Source: Citromicrobium bathyomarinum
Lineage (GTDB): Bacteria; Pseudomonadota; Alphaproteobacteria; Sphingomonadales; Sphingomonadaceae
NCBI GenBank assembly: GCA_001306305.2
Contig: CP155577.1
Span: 3,145,501 to 3,209,500 of the forward strand
Length of the DNA: 64,000 bases
Direction: 5' to 3'
Positions 20,472 to 29,770 of this stretch are shown here, piece by piece. Both the position numbers and the translations under genes were made by a program. The notes under the pieces are model-generated. The model was not told the DNA's origin and searched no databases. It saw nothing but the letters and a program-made list of their open reading frames with translations. Positions within the stretch are counted from its first letter, which is position 1. Every line of letters begins with the position of its first letter.

Positions 20472-21051
20472 ACTCTTCGCCCGCCATCACATCGACCGAC
20501 ACCACGTCCGCCGTGCACTGCCGGTCGGCCAGATTCTCGTCGCCGCGCACGACCCACACCCCGTCGGTAAACTCGGGCTTGTTGCCCTCTTCATCGAAGC
20601 CTGTGCGAATGGTGCGGCTGTAAACGATGTAACGCACGCCCCCATTGGCGAACTGGATCTGCGATTCGCCGCCCCCCGAATAGGCCGTATTGGCAAAGCG
20701 CCCCCCGTCGAGCACGATCTCCGCCTTGCCGGGGCTGCCGAAGCGGTATTGTGCGGTCTTCTGGCCCTGCGCGTTGGTGACGCCGCACACCGCGATCCGC
20801 TTCTTGCCCGCAGTGCAGGAGAACAGCTCCTGCTCGTCGGATGCGCAGGCGACCTTCGTCACCGCAGCAGCCTTCTCATCGGATGCACTGTCGGCTTGCG
20901 CAGCGCCCTCGTCCGCCCCGGAGGCCTCGTCCGCAGCCTTCGCGGGAGCTTCGGTGGCGTCATCCGCGCTCGCCCCGCTGGTTTCCGCCGTGGCATCGCC
21001 ACAGGCCGCCAGCGCGAGCGCGCCGCAGCCGACCAGAATCATTCGCTTCAC
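20431..21051 (-). CDS. Putative lipoprotein of unknown function
   Basis: 206 residues. MKRMILVGCGALALAAC is a lipoprotein signal (LAAC, C17). Residues 18-65 are Ala/Asp/Glu-rich linker. The folded part (66-206) has cysteines in VACASDEQ, LFSCTAG, AVCGVT and RQCTADV and reads like a beta-rich domain. Not recognised by family. Its start overlaps the glmU stop (ATGA), so the glmU-lipoprotein-HNH genes form one unit. Confidence 0.75.
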   Translation of the reverse strand: MKRMILVGCGALALAACGDATAETSGASADDATEAPAKAADEASGADEGAAQADSASDEKAAAVTKVACASDEQELFSCTAGKKRIAVCGVTNAQGQKTAQYRFGSPGKAEIVLDGGRFANTAYSGGGESQIQFANGGVRYIVYSRTIRTGFDEEGNKPEFTDGVWVVRGDENLADRQCTADVVSVDVMAGEEYGGVSQDIYYGLD

Positions 21052-22403
21052 TTGGCTTCCCCCCGCTTCTTCTTCTTCATCGTATCGTGGAAACGATCCG
21101 CCCAGCCCGGTTTGATCGACTGCTCGGCCCGCTCCATCCGCAGTTCGCCCGGCGCGACATCGTGCGTCACGGTGCTGCCCGCCGCGACGATCGCATCCGC
21201 GCCGATGGTGACCGGGGCGACCAGCGCGGAGTTGGAGCCGATGAAGGCCCGCTCGCCGATCACGGTCTTGTACTTGAAGTAGCCGTCGTAATTGCAGGTG
21301 ATCGTGCCCGCGCCGATATTCGCGCCCGCACCTATTTCCGCATCGCCGAGATAGGTCAGGTGGCTCGCCTTGGCACCCTGGCCCAGCGTCGACTTCTTCA
21401 TCTCGACGAAATTGCCGACGAAGGCGTCCTTTTCGAGCACCGCGCCGGGCCGCAGGCGGGCGTAGGGTCCGACCTGCGCGCCTTCGCCCACGGTGGCCCC
21501 CTCCAGATGGCTGAACGCCTTGATATGCGCGCCATCCGCCACCCGCACGCCCGGGCCGAACACCACATTGGGGTCGATCGTCACATCGCGGCCGATCTGC
21601 GTGTCATAACTGAAAAACACGGTTTCGGGCGCGCGCAGCGTGGCCCCGTTCGCCATCGCTTCCTCGCGCTTCAGCTCCTGCCATTGCGCTTCGGCGCGGG
21701 CGAGCTCGGCGCGGCTGTTGATGCCGGCGACCTCGCCCGGATCGCTCGCGGTCACTGCCGCGCAGGTATCGCCATCGGCGATCGCGATGTTGACGATGTC
21801 GGGCAGGTAATACTCGCCCTGCGCATTGTCGTTGCCCACCCGGCGCAGCAGAGCGAACATGTCCTGCGCACGTGCCGCCATCAGGCCCGAATTGCACAAG
21901 GTGCACGCGCGCTCCGCCTCGCTCGCGTCCTTGAACTCGACCATCTTGGAAATACGTCCCCCGTCGTCGGCGATCACGCGGCCATAGGCGAGCGCGTCTT
22001 CCGGTTCGAAGCCCAGCACCACCACCTTGGGCGCATCCTCGGCATGCAGCCGGTCGAGCATCGCACGCATGGTCTCGCCGCGAACGAAGGGCACGTCGCC
22101 ATAGAGCACCAGCACATCGCCGGTGAAATCGCCCAGCGGCTCTTCCGCCTGCTGTACCGCGTGGCCCGTGCCCAGCTGCGGCTCCTGCACGCGCGTTTCG
22201 GCGTCGTCGCCCAACGCGGCCTCCAGCTGATCGCGGCCCGCGCCGACCACCACGACCTTGCGCTTGGGCCCCAGCGTGTCGATCGAGGCCATCAGGTGAT
22301 GCAGCATCGCCCGCCCCGCAATCGGGTGGAGCACCTTGTGCAGGTCGGACTTCATGCGGGTGCCCTTGCCCGCGGCGAGAATGATGGCTGCGAAATCTGT
22401 CAT
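21048..22403 (-). CDS. glmU: Bifunctional GlcNAc-1-P uridyltransferase / GlcN-1-P acetyltransferase
   Basis: 451 residues, makes UDP-GlcNAc for peptidoglycan and LPS. Uridyltransferase domain starts with IILAAGKGTRMKSDLHKVLHPIAGR (LAAGKGTRM nucleotide loop); the C-terminal left-handed beta helix holds ARLRPGAVLEKDAFVGNFVEMK, then NYDGYFKYKTVIGE. ATG at 22403 (MTDFAAIILAAG) fixes the start; the open frame continues far upstream through the divergent gph gene and is not coding. Divergent from gph with a 60-base gap. Confidence 0.97.
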   Translation of the reverse strand: MTDFAAIILAAGKGTRMKSDLHKVLHPIAGRAMLHHLMASIDTLGPKRKVVVVGAGRDQLEAALGDDAETRVQEPQLGTGHAVQQAEEPLGDFTGDVLVLYGDVPFVRGETMRAMLDRLHAEDAPKVVVLGFEPEDALAYGRVIADDGGRISKMVEFKDASEAERACTLCNSGLMAARAQDMFALLRRVGNDNAQGEYYLPDIVNIAIADGDTCAAVTASDPGEVAGINSRAELARAEAQWQELKREEAMANGATLRAPETVFFSYDTQIGRDVTIDPNVVFGPGVRVADGAHIKAFSHLEGATVGEGAQVGPYARLRPGAVLEKDAFVGNFVEMKKSTLGQGAKASHLTYLGDAEIGAGANIGAGTITCNYDGYFKYKTVIGERAFIGSNSALVAPVTIGADAIVAAGSTVTHDVAPGELRMERAEQSIKPGWADRFHDTMKKKKRGEAK

Positions 22404-22463
22404 ATGCGGGGCTGTGCCACCATCGGCTTGCAGATTGAAGAAGGTTTCGCCACGCAGGCCCGC

Positions 22464-23153
22464 ATGAGCGATTTTCCCTTTGACGCGATAGGCCTCGATC
22501 TCGACGGCACGCTGCTCGACACCAAGGCAGACCTTGCCGCGGCGGTAAACCACGCGCTGGCAGATGGCGGCTACCAGCAGGTACCAGCCCAACAGGTCGA
22601 GGGTTTGATCGGCGGCGGCGCAAAGGTGATGCTCGCCCGCGCGATCGAAGCCCAGGGCGGCAGCATGGCGGAGGAAGACTTCCGCCCGCTCTACAAGACG
22701 CTGCTGCGGTATTACTCGCAGCACAACGCGGTCCACACGCAGCCCTTCCCCGGCGTGATCGAGACGCTGGACGAGCTGGCGGCGATGGATGTGAAGCTGG
22801 CGGTGGTGACCAACAAGTTCGAAGGCTTCGCTGCCGAGATCCTCGAGCAACTGGGCCTGACCGAGCGCTTCGTGACGCTGATCGGCGGGGACAGTCTGGG
22901 CAAGGATGCGGACGGCAATTTCCGCGCCAAGCCCGCCGCCGATCCCGTCCTCACCGCGATGGAGCGGTGCGGGTCGCGGCACCTGGCCTTCGTCGGCGAC
23001 AGTACCTACGACGTGATGGCTGCGCGCGCGGCAGGCGTGCCGGTGGTCGCGGCAGGCTACGGCTATTGCGACAAGCCCGCGCGCGATCTGGGCGCGGACG
23101 CAGTAATCGATAGCTTCGACGCGCTGATCCCTGCGCTTCGCGGGCTCGCCTGA
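22464..23153 (+). CDS. gph: Phosphoglycolate phosphatase (HAD hydrolase)
   Basis: 229 residues. HAD motif I DLDGTLLDT (nucleophile in IGLDLDGTL, near residue 11), motif II VVTNK, motif III KP, and motif IV FVGDSTYDV. The cap domain is helical (residues about 20-85). Removes phosphate from 2-phosphoglycolate formed in DNA repair or photorespiration-like chemistry. Other HAD phosphatases of this clade act on other sugars, so substrate is by family only. Confidence 0.85.
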   Translation: MSDFPFDAIGLDLDGTLLDTKADLAAAVNHALADGGYQQVPAQQVEGLIGGGAKVMLARAIEAQGGSMAEEDFRPLYKTLLRYYSQHNAVHTQPFPGVIETLDELAAMDVKLAVVTNKFEGFAAEILEQLGLTERFVTLIGGDSLGKDADGNFRAKPAADPVLTAMERCGSRHLAFVGDSTYDVMAARAAGVPVVAAGYGYCDKPARDLGADAVIDSFDALIPALRGLA

Positions 23154-23276
23154 TGCGGGCGCGCAATCGACAAACAGACAGCCGCTTCCGTCGAGCGACA
23201 TTGGCAAGTCCCGCCCCGCGCGGGACAAGTGCCTCACATTTCACTCACTTTCATCCGTTCCAGGGGGAGCCAACCG

Positions 23277-25430
23277 ATGAAATCCACCTCCATCCGCGCG
23301 ATCATCGCATCGCTCGCCGTATCGGTCGCTTGCGCGCCGCTTCTCACCAGCCCGCTTGCCGCGCAGGATACCAACGCCGTGGTTGAACCCGACTTCGAAG
23401 CCGAGAACGATCCCTTCATCTGGCTGGAGGAAACCCGCAGCGACCGCGCGCTCAAATGGGTCGAGAACGAGAACGAAAAGACCGTCGCCGCGCTGCAGAC
23501 CGATCCCCGGTTCGAGGTACTGAAGGCCGAAGCGCTGGCGATCTACGACGCCGAGGACCGCATCCCCAGCGTCTCTTTCAGGCATTATGGCCTGGTCAAT
23601 TTCTGGCAGGACGCGAAAAATCCCAAGGGCATCCTGCGCCGTACCACGCTTGAAAGCTGGCGGACCGACAATCCGGAATGGGAGACCATCCTCGATGTCG
23701 ACGCGCTTGCCGCAGCCGAGGGCAAGGAATGGGTCTATGGCGGGATGACCTGCCTGCCGCCCGACGGCACACGTTGCATGGTCTACCTGTCCGATGGCGG
23801 CAAGGATGCGAGCATTGCGCGCGAGTTCGACCTCGACACGCTCGACTTCGTGGATGGCGGTTTCGAACTGCCCGAAAGCCAAGGCAGCGCCAGCTGGGTC
23901 GATCAGGACACGCTGCTGGTCAGCCGCGATTTCGGCGACGGCACCGTCACCGACAGCTTCTACCCCTTCACCACCCGCGTGTGGAAGCGTGGCAGCGCGC
24001 TGGAAGATGCGCCGGAAATCTTCCGGGGCGAGAAAAGCGATGTCTCTGCCGGGGCCTACCTGCTGCGCGATGGCGAAGGCACGATCCACGGGCGCATGGC
24101 CTATCGCGGCGTATCCTTCCACGAGCGAGAATACTTCTACGAAATGGACGGCGAGTGGGTGAAGCTGGACCTGCCTGCCAAGGCCGGCCCCTATGGCATC
24201 ATCGACGGCCAGATTCTGTTCTCGACCGATGTCGACTGGGAAACACAGGGGCAGACCTTCCCGGCGGACTCGCTGGTCTCCGCCGATCTGGAAGAATGGA
24301 AAGCCGATCCCAACGGCGCCAAGAAGACGCTGGTGTGGAAGCCCGCCGATCGCCAGACAAAGCGCGGCGCAAGCTCCACCAAAAGCAGCCTCTATGTCAG
24401 CATCCTCGACAATGTCCGGGGGCAGGTGCTGAAGTTCGATTACGTCGATGGCGCGTGGACCAGCCAGCGGATCGCCCTGCCGGAGAACGCGACCGTCGGC
24501 GTGGCAACGGCGTCGGATGAGACCGACCAGATCATGTTTACCTCGACCGATTTCCTGTCGCCGGGCACCTATTACTACGCCGAGAACGGCGTCGATCTGG
24601 AAGTGGTCAAAGAAAGCCCCGAGCGGTTCGCTGCTGCTGGCATGGAGATCGAACAGTTCGAGGCGACCAGCCCGGACGGCACCAAAATCCCCTACTTCCT
24701 CGTCAAGCCCAAGGGCATGGCGATGGATGGCAGCACGCCGGTGCTGATGGGCGGCTATGGCGGTTTCCAGGTGCCGCGCCTGCCATCCTATCTCGGCAGC
24801 ACGGGCAAGATGTGGCTTGAGCGGGGCAATGCCTACGTCCTCGCCAATATTCGTGGCGGCGGCGAGTTCGGTCCGAACTGGCACCAGAGCGCCATTCGCG
24901 AGAACAAGCAGCGCACGTGGGACGATTTCATCGCCGTGGGCCGCGATCTGGTCGCACGCGGGATTACCAGCCCGGAGCATCTGGGCGTCGAAGGCGGATC
25001 GCAGGGCGGGCTGCTGGTCGGCACGGCATTCACGCAGGCACCCGACCTGTTCAACGCCGCGATCGTCCAGATCCCGCTGTTCGACATGCTGCGCTACCAG
25101 TATATCGGCCGCGGAGCCTCGTGGATCGGCGAATATGGCGACCCGCGCATTCCCGAACAGCGCGCCTGGATCGAAGGCTACTCCCCCTATCAGAAGCTGC
25201 TGGAGCAGAAGGACTACCCGCGGGTGTTCTTCGTCACCTCCACCGCCGACGACCGCACGCACCCAAGCCACGGGCGCAAGGCCGCCGCGCGGATGGCCGC
25301 GCAGGGCGACGATTACCTCTATTACGAGGATACCAAGGGCGGCCATTCGGGCGGCGTCGACAACGAACAGCGCGCCACCCTGCGCGCGATGCAGATCGTC
25401 TATCTGCTGCAGCAGCTGGCGGACGACTGA
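23277..25430 (+). CDS. Exported prolyl oligopeptidase-family serine peptidase
   Basis: 717 residues, S9A family. Signal peptide (residues 1-31, SPLAAQ). The beta-propeller domain precedes the alpha/beta hydrolase domain (from about residue 470), with nucleophile S575 in GGSQGG, acid in TADDRTHPSHGRK and histidine in KGGHSGG. ATG at 23277 has AGGGGGAGCC upstream. Cleaves after proline in short peptides; the signal sequence puts it in the periplasm. No adjacent peptide transporter. Followed by a strong hairpin terminator. Confidence 0.92.
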   Translation: MKSTSIRAIIASLAVSVACAPLLTSPLAAQDTNAVVEPDFEAENDPFIWLEETRSDRALKWVENENEKTVAALQTDPRFEVLKAEALAIYDAEDRIPSVSFRHYGLVNFWQDAKNPKGILRRTTLESWRTDNPEWETILDVDALAAAEGKEWVYGGMTCLPPDGTRCMVYLSDGGKDASIAREFDLDTLDFVDGGFELPESQGSASWVDQDTLLVSRDFGDGTVTDSFYPFTTRVWKRGSALEDAPEIFRGEKSDVSAGAYLLRDGEGTIHGRMAYRGVSFHEREYFYEMDGEWVKLDLPAKAGPYGIIDGQILFSTDVDWETQGQTFPADSLVSADLEEWKADPNGAKKTLVWKPADRQTKRGASSTKSSLYVSILDNVRGQVLKFDYVDGAWTSQRIALPENATVGVATASDETDQIMFTSTDFLSPGTYYYAENGVDLEVVKESPERFAAAGMEIEQFEATSPDGTKIPYFLVKPKGMAMDGSTPVLMGGYGGFQVPRLPSYLGSTGKMWLERGNAYVLANIRGGGEFGPNWHQSAIRENKQRTWDDFIAVGRDLVARGITSPEHLGVEGGSQGGLLVGTAFTQAPDLFNAAIVQIPLFDMLRYQYIGRGASWIGEYGDPRIPEQRAWIEGYSPYQKLLEQKDYPRVFFVTSTADDRTHPSHGRKAAARMAAQGDDYLYYEDTKGGHSGGVDNEQRATLRAMQIVYLLQQLADD

Positions 25431-25443
25431 TCGCCGCAAAATA

Positions 25444-25472
25444 GCAGGCCGCGCAATGCAGGCGCGGCCTGC
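25444..25472 (+). terminator. Hairpin after the prolyl oligopeptidase gene
   Basis: Perfect 11-base arms GCAGGCCGCGC (25444-25454) and GCGCGGCCTGC (25462-25472) with a 7-base loop, 13 bases after the stop. There is no good T run, so termination may need help, but position fits a transcript end. Confidence 0.6.
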
Positions 25473-25576
25473 CCCTACGGCATGGCGGTCCATCCCGCGC
25501 GGTGTTGCCAGAATGGCTGGAACCTGCCACTCCGCAGCCAATTTTCACGTTCTGGAACCCTAGCGGAGAGACACTC

Positions 25577-26506
25577 ATGAGCATCTCGTTCAAAGACAAA
25601 GTCGCAATCGTCACCGGTGCAGGCGGGGGCCTCGGCCGCGCCTACGCGCTCGAACTCGGGCGGCGCGGCGCGAAGGTCGTGGTCAACGATCTGGGCGGTT
25701 CGCGCGACGGCACCGGTTCGTCCGACGCGGCGGCGCAGGTCGTCGAAGAGATCGAGAAGGCCGGCGGTGAAGCAATGGCCAACGCAGCCTCGGTCACCGA
25801 ATACGAGCAGATGGAAAAGATGGTCGCCGACGCCAAGCAGAAGTGGGGCGGGGTCCATGTCCTGATCAACAATGCCGGCGTGCTGCGCGACAAGAGCTTC
25901 GCCAAGATGGAGCCCGCCGATTTCGAATTCGTGGTCGACGTGCACCTCAACGGATCGGCCAACGCGACCAAGGCCGTGTGGGAAACCATGCGCGAGCAGG
26001 CCTATGGCCGCATCCTGATGACCGCCAGCTCCACCGGACTGTTCGGCAATTTCGGCCAGGCCAACTACGGCGCAGCCAAGCTGGGCCTCGCCGGCCTGAC
26101 CAAGACGCTCCAGATCGAAGGCGCGAAGTACAACATCAAGGTCAACACGCTGGCCCCCGTCGCGGGCACCCGGATGACCGAAGACCTCTTCCCGAAGGAA
26201 GCGTTCGAGCTGTTCGCCCCTGAGAACGTGGTCCCCGCAGCGCTCTATCTCGTCAGCGAAGATTCGCCGACCAATGCCATCGTCGGCGCGGGCGCGGGCG
26301 GCTTCCACTCGGCATGGGTGGTGATGAACGACGCGGTGTGGCTGCCCGAGGGTGAGCGTACGGTCGAAGGCTTTGCCGAAAACTGGGCCAAGATCAGCGA
26401 GCAGAGCAACCTCAAGGCCCCGCAGTCGGGTGCCGAGCAGTCGGGCGCGATCCTCGCCGCGATGCAGAAGGTCACCGGCACCGGTCCGGACAGCGCACGC
26501 AGCTAA
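25577..26506 (+). CDS. SDR-family 3-hydroxyacyl-CoA dehydrogenase-like oxidoreductase
   Basis: 309 residues of the MFE-2/hydroxysteroid dehydrogenase-like SDR group. Cofactor loop TGAGGGLGRAYALELG (about residues 13-28), VVVNDLGG, NNAGVLRDKSFAKM, then the catalytic Ser-Tyr-Lys: TASSTGLFG and NYGAAKLGL. The ~60-residue C-terminal extension (WLPEGERTVEGFAENW) is typical of this subgroup. Likely oxidises 3-hydroxyacyl-CoA in fatty-acid or sterol breakdown; exact substrate unknown. ATG at 25577 has CGGAGAG upstream. Stands alone, followed by a 140-base gap. Confidence 0.86.
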   Translation: MSISFKDKVAIVTGAGGGLGRAYALELGRRGAKVVVNDLGGSRDGTGSSDAAAQVVEEIEKAGGEAMANAASVTEYEQMEKMVADAKQKWGGVHVLINNAGVLRDKSFAKMEPADFEFVVDVHLNGSANATKAVWETMREQAYGRILMTASSTGLFGNFGQANYGAAKLGLAGLTKTLQIEGAKYNIKVNTLAPVAGTRMTEDLFPKEAFELFAPENVVPAALYLVSEDSPTNAIVGAGAGGFHSAWVVMNDAVWLPEGERTVEGFAENWAKISEQSNLKAPQSGAEQSGAILAAMQKVTGTGPDSARS

Positions 26507-26581
26507 CAACCGGCGCAGATCCGGCTAGCGTCCGGTCGCCGCCGGGTTTTTCGGTAGCGCGGCGCGACAGGGCAGGATAAT

Positions 26582-26640
26582 TCAGCCCCCGGGGGTCGGG
26601 GGAGCGGCCAGTACGGCTCGCTCCGCCCCTCGGGGGCTGA
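26582..26640. repeat. Large imperfect GC-rich stem-loop just before a start codon
   Basis: Left arm begins TCAGCCCCCGGGGG, right arm ends CGGGGGCTGA; together they pair over roughly 24 bases with a CCAGTACGG-type loop. It ends 6 bases before the ATG of the DUF4328 gene and occupies the position of its ribosome binding site. Could be a terminator of the upstream SDR gene, a REP-like element or a translational control structure. Confidence 0.6.
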
Positions 26641-26646
26641 CACTTT

Positions 26647-27324
26647 ATGGAAACCATGGAATTTGCCGCGGCCGACGCACATGCGGAGGCTTCGGACGGC
26701 GGCTTTGCCCGCCTGAAATCGCGCGCGCGCAATGCCGGCTACGCGATCATCGCCTATATCGGCATTTCCGCTGTGATGCTGGTCTTCGAAGTGCTCGCGC
26801 TGACCGGCCAGGTCGATCTTTATGCCATGGTGCCGGAAACGCTCGCGGTCACCTATGGCTTCGCGGCGATCGCCTATCTGCTGATCTTCCTCGTCTCGGT
26901 CGTGCTGGTGAGCATGTGGATCTACCGCGCGCACGCCAATCTCAAGAAGCGCGGGATCGAGACCGAGTCCTCGCCCGGGATGGCGGTGGGCTGGTACTTC
27001 ATCCCCTTCGCCAACCTGATCAAGCCGTTCCAGAACATGCGCGATCTGTGGAACGAGAGCCATCTGGAAAGCGACAGCTATGGCGAGCCTGCGCCGGGCC
27101 TCATCAACGCCTGGTGGGCCTGCTGGATCATCGGCAGCATCCTGTCCAATATCAGCGCGCGGATGGAAGGCTATGGCGATGGCAGCAATATGGTGGTCGC
27201 CAATGGCATGGGCGCCGTGTCGAGCGTGCTGCTAATCGCATGCGCGGTGATGCTGCACCGGATCATCCGCCAGATCACCCACGCGCAGGACACCGCGCTC
27301 CACGTCAGCCAAGTGTTCGACTAG
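26647..27324 (+). CDS. DUF4328 domain membrane protein
   Basis: 225 residues. Hydrophobic segments at about 36-56, 78-100, 140-160 and 185-205. DUF4328 hallmarks VSMWIYRAHANLKKRG and GMAVGWYFIPFANLIKPFQNM are clear, as are NAWWACWIIGSILSNIS. Function unknown. No convincing Shine-Dalgarno; the space is taken up by the stem-loop upstream. ATG at 26656 is an alternative start. Followed 116 bases later by another membrane-protein gene. Confidence 0.85.
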   Translation: METMEFAAADAHAEASDGGFARLKSRARNAGYAIIAYIGISAVMLVFEVLALTGQVDLYAMVPETLAVTYGFAAIAYLLIFLVSVVLVSMWIYRAHANLKKRGIETESSPGMAVGWYFIPFANLIKPFQNMRDLWNESHLESDSYGEPAPGLINAWWACWIIGSILSNISARMEGYGDGSNMVVANGMGAVSSVLLIACAVMLHRIIRQITHAQDTALHVSQVFD

Positions 27325-27440
27325 CACCTGTCCACGCACCTACACCCGACCAGCGACACACTCGCTCCGTCAGACTGTATTGACACGATAACACACTGGC
27401 CATAGCCTCCCTTTCCGAACAGGCAGGGGAGGCTTGGCCG

Positions 27441-28598
27441 GTGTATTCCGAAGAAGACATCAATTCCGCCGTCGCGGCGGGCGCGCTTTCGGAGGATGCT
27501 GCGGCAGCCTTCCGCGCGCATATGAGCGAGGTGCGCGGCATTTCGCGGGGGGACGAGGAGAATTTCCGTCTCCTCAACTCCTTCAACGACATCTTCGTCG
27601 CGATCGGCATCGCGATCATGCTGTTCGCCGCGGGCGCGATCGGGCAGCAGATCGGCAAGCTGATCGTGCCGGTGCAGGCCTGGGACTGGTCGGTCGAGGC
27701 CTCCGAAGCCGCATGGGCCGCCTACCAGCAGCAGAGCAGCCTGAGCACCGCGGTATCGATCGCCATCGCCGCCGGACTGGTCGCGCTCACCGCGTGGCCG
27801 CTGGCCGAGTTCTTCACCCGCAGGCGGCGCATGGCGCTGCCCAGCATCATCCTGCTGCTGGCCTTCGTGGGCGGCGTGTTCGTCGGCACGACCGCGCTCG
27901 GCGTGGTGCTGGTGGGCACCGAACAGGGCGAGCCGCTGGCAGGCTATTTCGTGGCCGGAGCGGGCCTCATCGCCGCGCTCGCCGCTTGGTTGCACTGGCT
28001 GCGCTTCAAGGTGCCGATCACGATTGCAGCGGGCGCGGCGGCGCTCTCCGCGACGGCGATCGGGCTGGCGCTGTCGGCGCTCGCGCCGCTCGATATCGAC
28101 AAGGGCGACGTTGCGCTGTGGCTCACCTTCGTGGCCGGGCTAGCGGTGTTCGCCTTCGCGATGCGGTGGGATCTTCAGGACCCGGCGCGCACCACCCGGC
28201 GCAGCGATGTCGCCTTCTGGCTCCACCTGCTCGCCGCGCCGATGATCGCACACCCGATCTTCGCCACTCTGGGCGTGGTCGGCGGATCGGATATCGGGAT
28301 CGGCAAGGCGATCGCGGTGCTGGCGATCTACATCGTCTTCGGGATCGTCGCGCTGATCGTGGACCGTCGCGCGCTGCTGGTTTCGGCGCTGATCTACGTG
28401 CTGTTCGCGCTCGCCTTCCTGTTCGACCGCTTCGGCGCTGTGGAACTGACCGTGGCGCTGACCGCGCTGGTGATCGGCTCTGCCCTGCTGACGCTGTCCG
28501 CCTTCTGGGCCCCGATCCGGCGCGGCGTCCTTGGGATCATACCCGAAGACTGGCGCGAGGCGCTGCCCAGCAGCGAGCGGGTGCTGGTGGCGGCGTAG
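27441..28598 (+). CDS. DUF2157-like polytopic membrane protein
   Basis: 385 residues with a GTG start and AGGGGAGG 8 bases upstream. N-terminal cytosolic segment (residues 1-45: MYSEEDINSAVAAGALSEDA, a small helical domain) is followed by about ten hydrophobic helices through residue 370. The layout resembles DUF2157/DUF4401-type membrane proteins of unknown function. No catalytic motif. Followed by a strong bidirectional terminator. Confidence 0.7.
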   Translation: MYSEEDINSAVAAGALSEDAAAAFRAHMSEVRGISRGDEENFRLLNSFNDIFVAIGIAIMLFAAGAIGQQIGKLIVPVQAWDWSVEASEAAWAAYQQQSSLSTAVSIAIAAGLVALTAWPLAEFFTRRRRMALPSIILLLAFVGGVFVGTTALGVVLVGTEQGEPLAGYFVAGAGLIAALAAWLHWLRFKVPITIAAGAAALSATAIGLALSALAPLDIDKGDVALWLTFVAGLAVFAFAMRWDLQDPARTTRRSDVAFWLHLLAAPMIAHPIFATLGVVGGSDIGIGKAIAVLAIYIVFGIVALIVDRRALLVSALIYVLFALAFLFDRFGAVELTVALTALVIGSALLTLSAFWAPIRRGVLGIIPEDWREALPSSERVLVAA

Positions 28599-28622
28599 CG
28601 GCCTACCGTCGGACATCAGAAG

Positions 28623-28656
28623 AAGGCCCGTCATCCTCGTGGATGGCGGGCCTTTT
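28623..28656. terminator. Bidirectional rho-independent terminator
   Basis: Arms GGCCCGTCATCC and GGATGGCGGGCC (28625-28652, loop TCGT, one G-T pair), flanked by AA on the left and TTTT on the right. It lies between convergent genes ending at 28598 (+) and 28663 (-) and can serve both. Confidence 0.85.
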
Positions 28657-28662
28657 CTACGC

Positions 28663-29016
28663 CTAGTCCTCGATCGCCTTGACCAGCCGCCGTTCGAGCG
28701 GGGCGAGGACGCCGGCCAGTTCATGCCCGCGCTTGAGGATCTGGCCGTGTTCGCCGAACAAGGTCCACATGCCCTGCTTGTTACGCAAGGAAGGGCGCTT
28801 TTCCACGCGCGCCTGCGGGCGTTCGGCAGCGCGGCGGAAGGCGGCGAAGCTGGCCGCATCGCGCCCGAAATCCATCGCGTAATCGCGCCATTCGCCCGCC
28901 GCGACCATCCGGCCGTACAGATCGAGGATGCGCATCAGCTCCTCGCGCGCAAAGCCCACCTGGCTCGGTTTCGCGCCGGGGAAAGCGAGTACGGTGCCGC
29001 CGGGACCGGCCGCCAT
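28663..29016 (-). CDS. DUF2794 family protein
   Basis: 117 residues, an alphaproteobacterial conserved protein of unknown function. Family pattern: FAREELMRILDLYGRMVAAGEWRDYAMDF is seen (quoted here in parts, LDLYGRMVAAGEWRDY at about residues 32-47), followed by ASFAAFRRAAERPQ, EKRPSLRNKQGMW and ILKRGHELAGVL. It overlaps the serine acetyltransferase stop by one base (TGATG), so the two are translated together. Confidence 0.9.
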   Translation of the reverse strand: MAAGPGGTVLAFPGAKPSQVGFAREELMRILDLYGRMVAAGEWRDYAMDFGRDAASFAAFRRAAERPQARVEKRPSLRNKQGMWTLFGEHGQILKRGHELAGVLAPLERRLVKAIED

Positions 29017-29741
29017 CAGCTACCCGATCCGCTGCGCCGCATGGGGTCGCGCTCCGGCGCCCCGGGGGCGGCGCGATCCGCCTTCAGCGCCTCAAGCTCG
29101 GCACGCAGAGCGGCGAGTTCCGCCTCCATCGCGTCCGCACGCCGCTTGCCGACCGTCGACTGGTCTTCGCACGGTTCGTCGCACGGTGTGCCGTAGGGGA
29201 TGAATTCGCGCAGCCATTCCTCGGCAGGCACAAGGGTCGATCGCGCCTTCATCCCGATCATCGTCGCGCCCTCTGGCACATCGTCGGTGACGACCGCATT
29301 GGCGCCGATCCGTGCGCGCTGGCCGACCGTGATCGGGCCGATCACCTGCGCGCCCGATCCGATGATCGCGTAATCGCTGATCGTCGGATGCCGCTTGCCT
29401 GGCTGCCCGTTGGTCGGGTTGGTCCCGCCCAGCGTCACGCATTGGTAGATCGTCACCCAGTCGCCGATCTCGGCGGTCTCGCCGATCACGGTAAAGCCAT
29501 GGTCGATGAAGAAGTATTTCCCGATCGTCGCGCCCGGATGGATGTCGATCGCGGTCAGGAAGCGCGAGAAATGGTTTACCAGCCGGGCGAGGAAATAGAG
29601 CTTGGCTTCGAACAGCCAGTGCGCGACCCGGTGCAGCCCCAGCGCGAGCACGCCCGGATAGAGCAGCACTTCCCACCGCGACCGTGGCGCGGGGTCCCGC
29701 TTCTTAACGGAGTCGAGATAGTCGATCAGACCCACGAGCAT
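29016..29741 (-). CDS. cysE: Serine O-acetyltransferase
   Basis: 241 residues, EpsC/CysE family; acetylates serine in the first step of cysteine synthesis. Left-handed beta-helix hexapeptides run from about residue 68 (IDIHPGATIGKYFFIDHG, VVIGETAEIGDWVTIYQ-like, IGSGAQVIGPITVGQRARIGANAVV). Catalytic DHG and the TLGG...GKRHPTI loop are present. The C-terminal 45 residues add an Ala/Glu/Leu coiled coil (AMEAELAALRAELEALKAD). ATG at 29741. Feedback control by cysteine is a family feature, not visible here. Confidence 0.93.
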   Translation of the reverse strand: MLVGLIDYLDSVKKRDPAPRSRWEVLLYPGVLALGLHRVAHWLFEAKLYFLARLVNHFSRFLTAIDIHPGATIGKYFFIDHGFTVIGETAEIGDWVTIYQCVTLGGTNPTNGQPGKRHPTISDYAIIGSGAQVIGPITVGQRARIGANAVVTDDVPEGATMIGMKARSTLVPAEEWLREFIPYGTPCDEPCEDQSTVGKRRADAMEAELAALRAELEALKADRAAPGAPERDPMRRSGSGS

Positions 29742-29770
29742 CGTGCTTTCAACATTTCACCGTTCCCCGA

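Noticed and set aside
21048-23237. glmU starting at 23237 as a 729-residue protein
   Set aside because: The upstream 278 residues are the antisense of gph and the conserved GlmU N terminus begins at ATG 22403.
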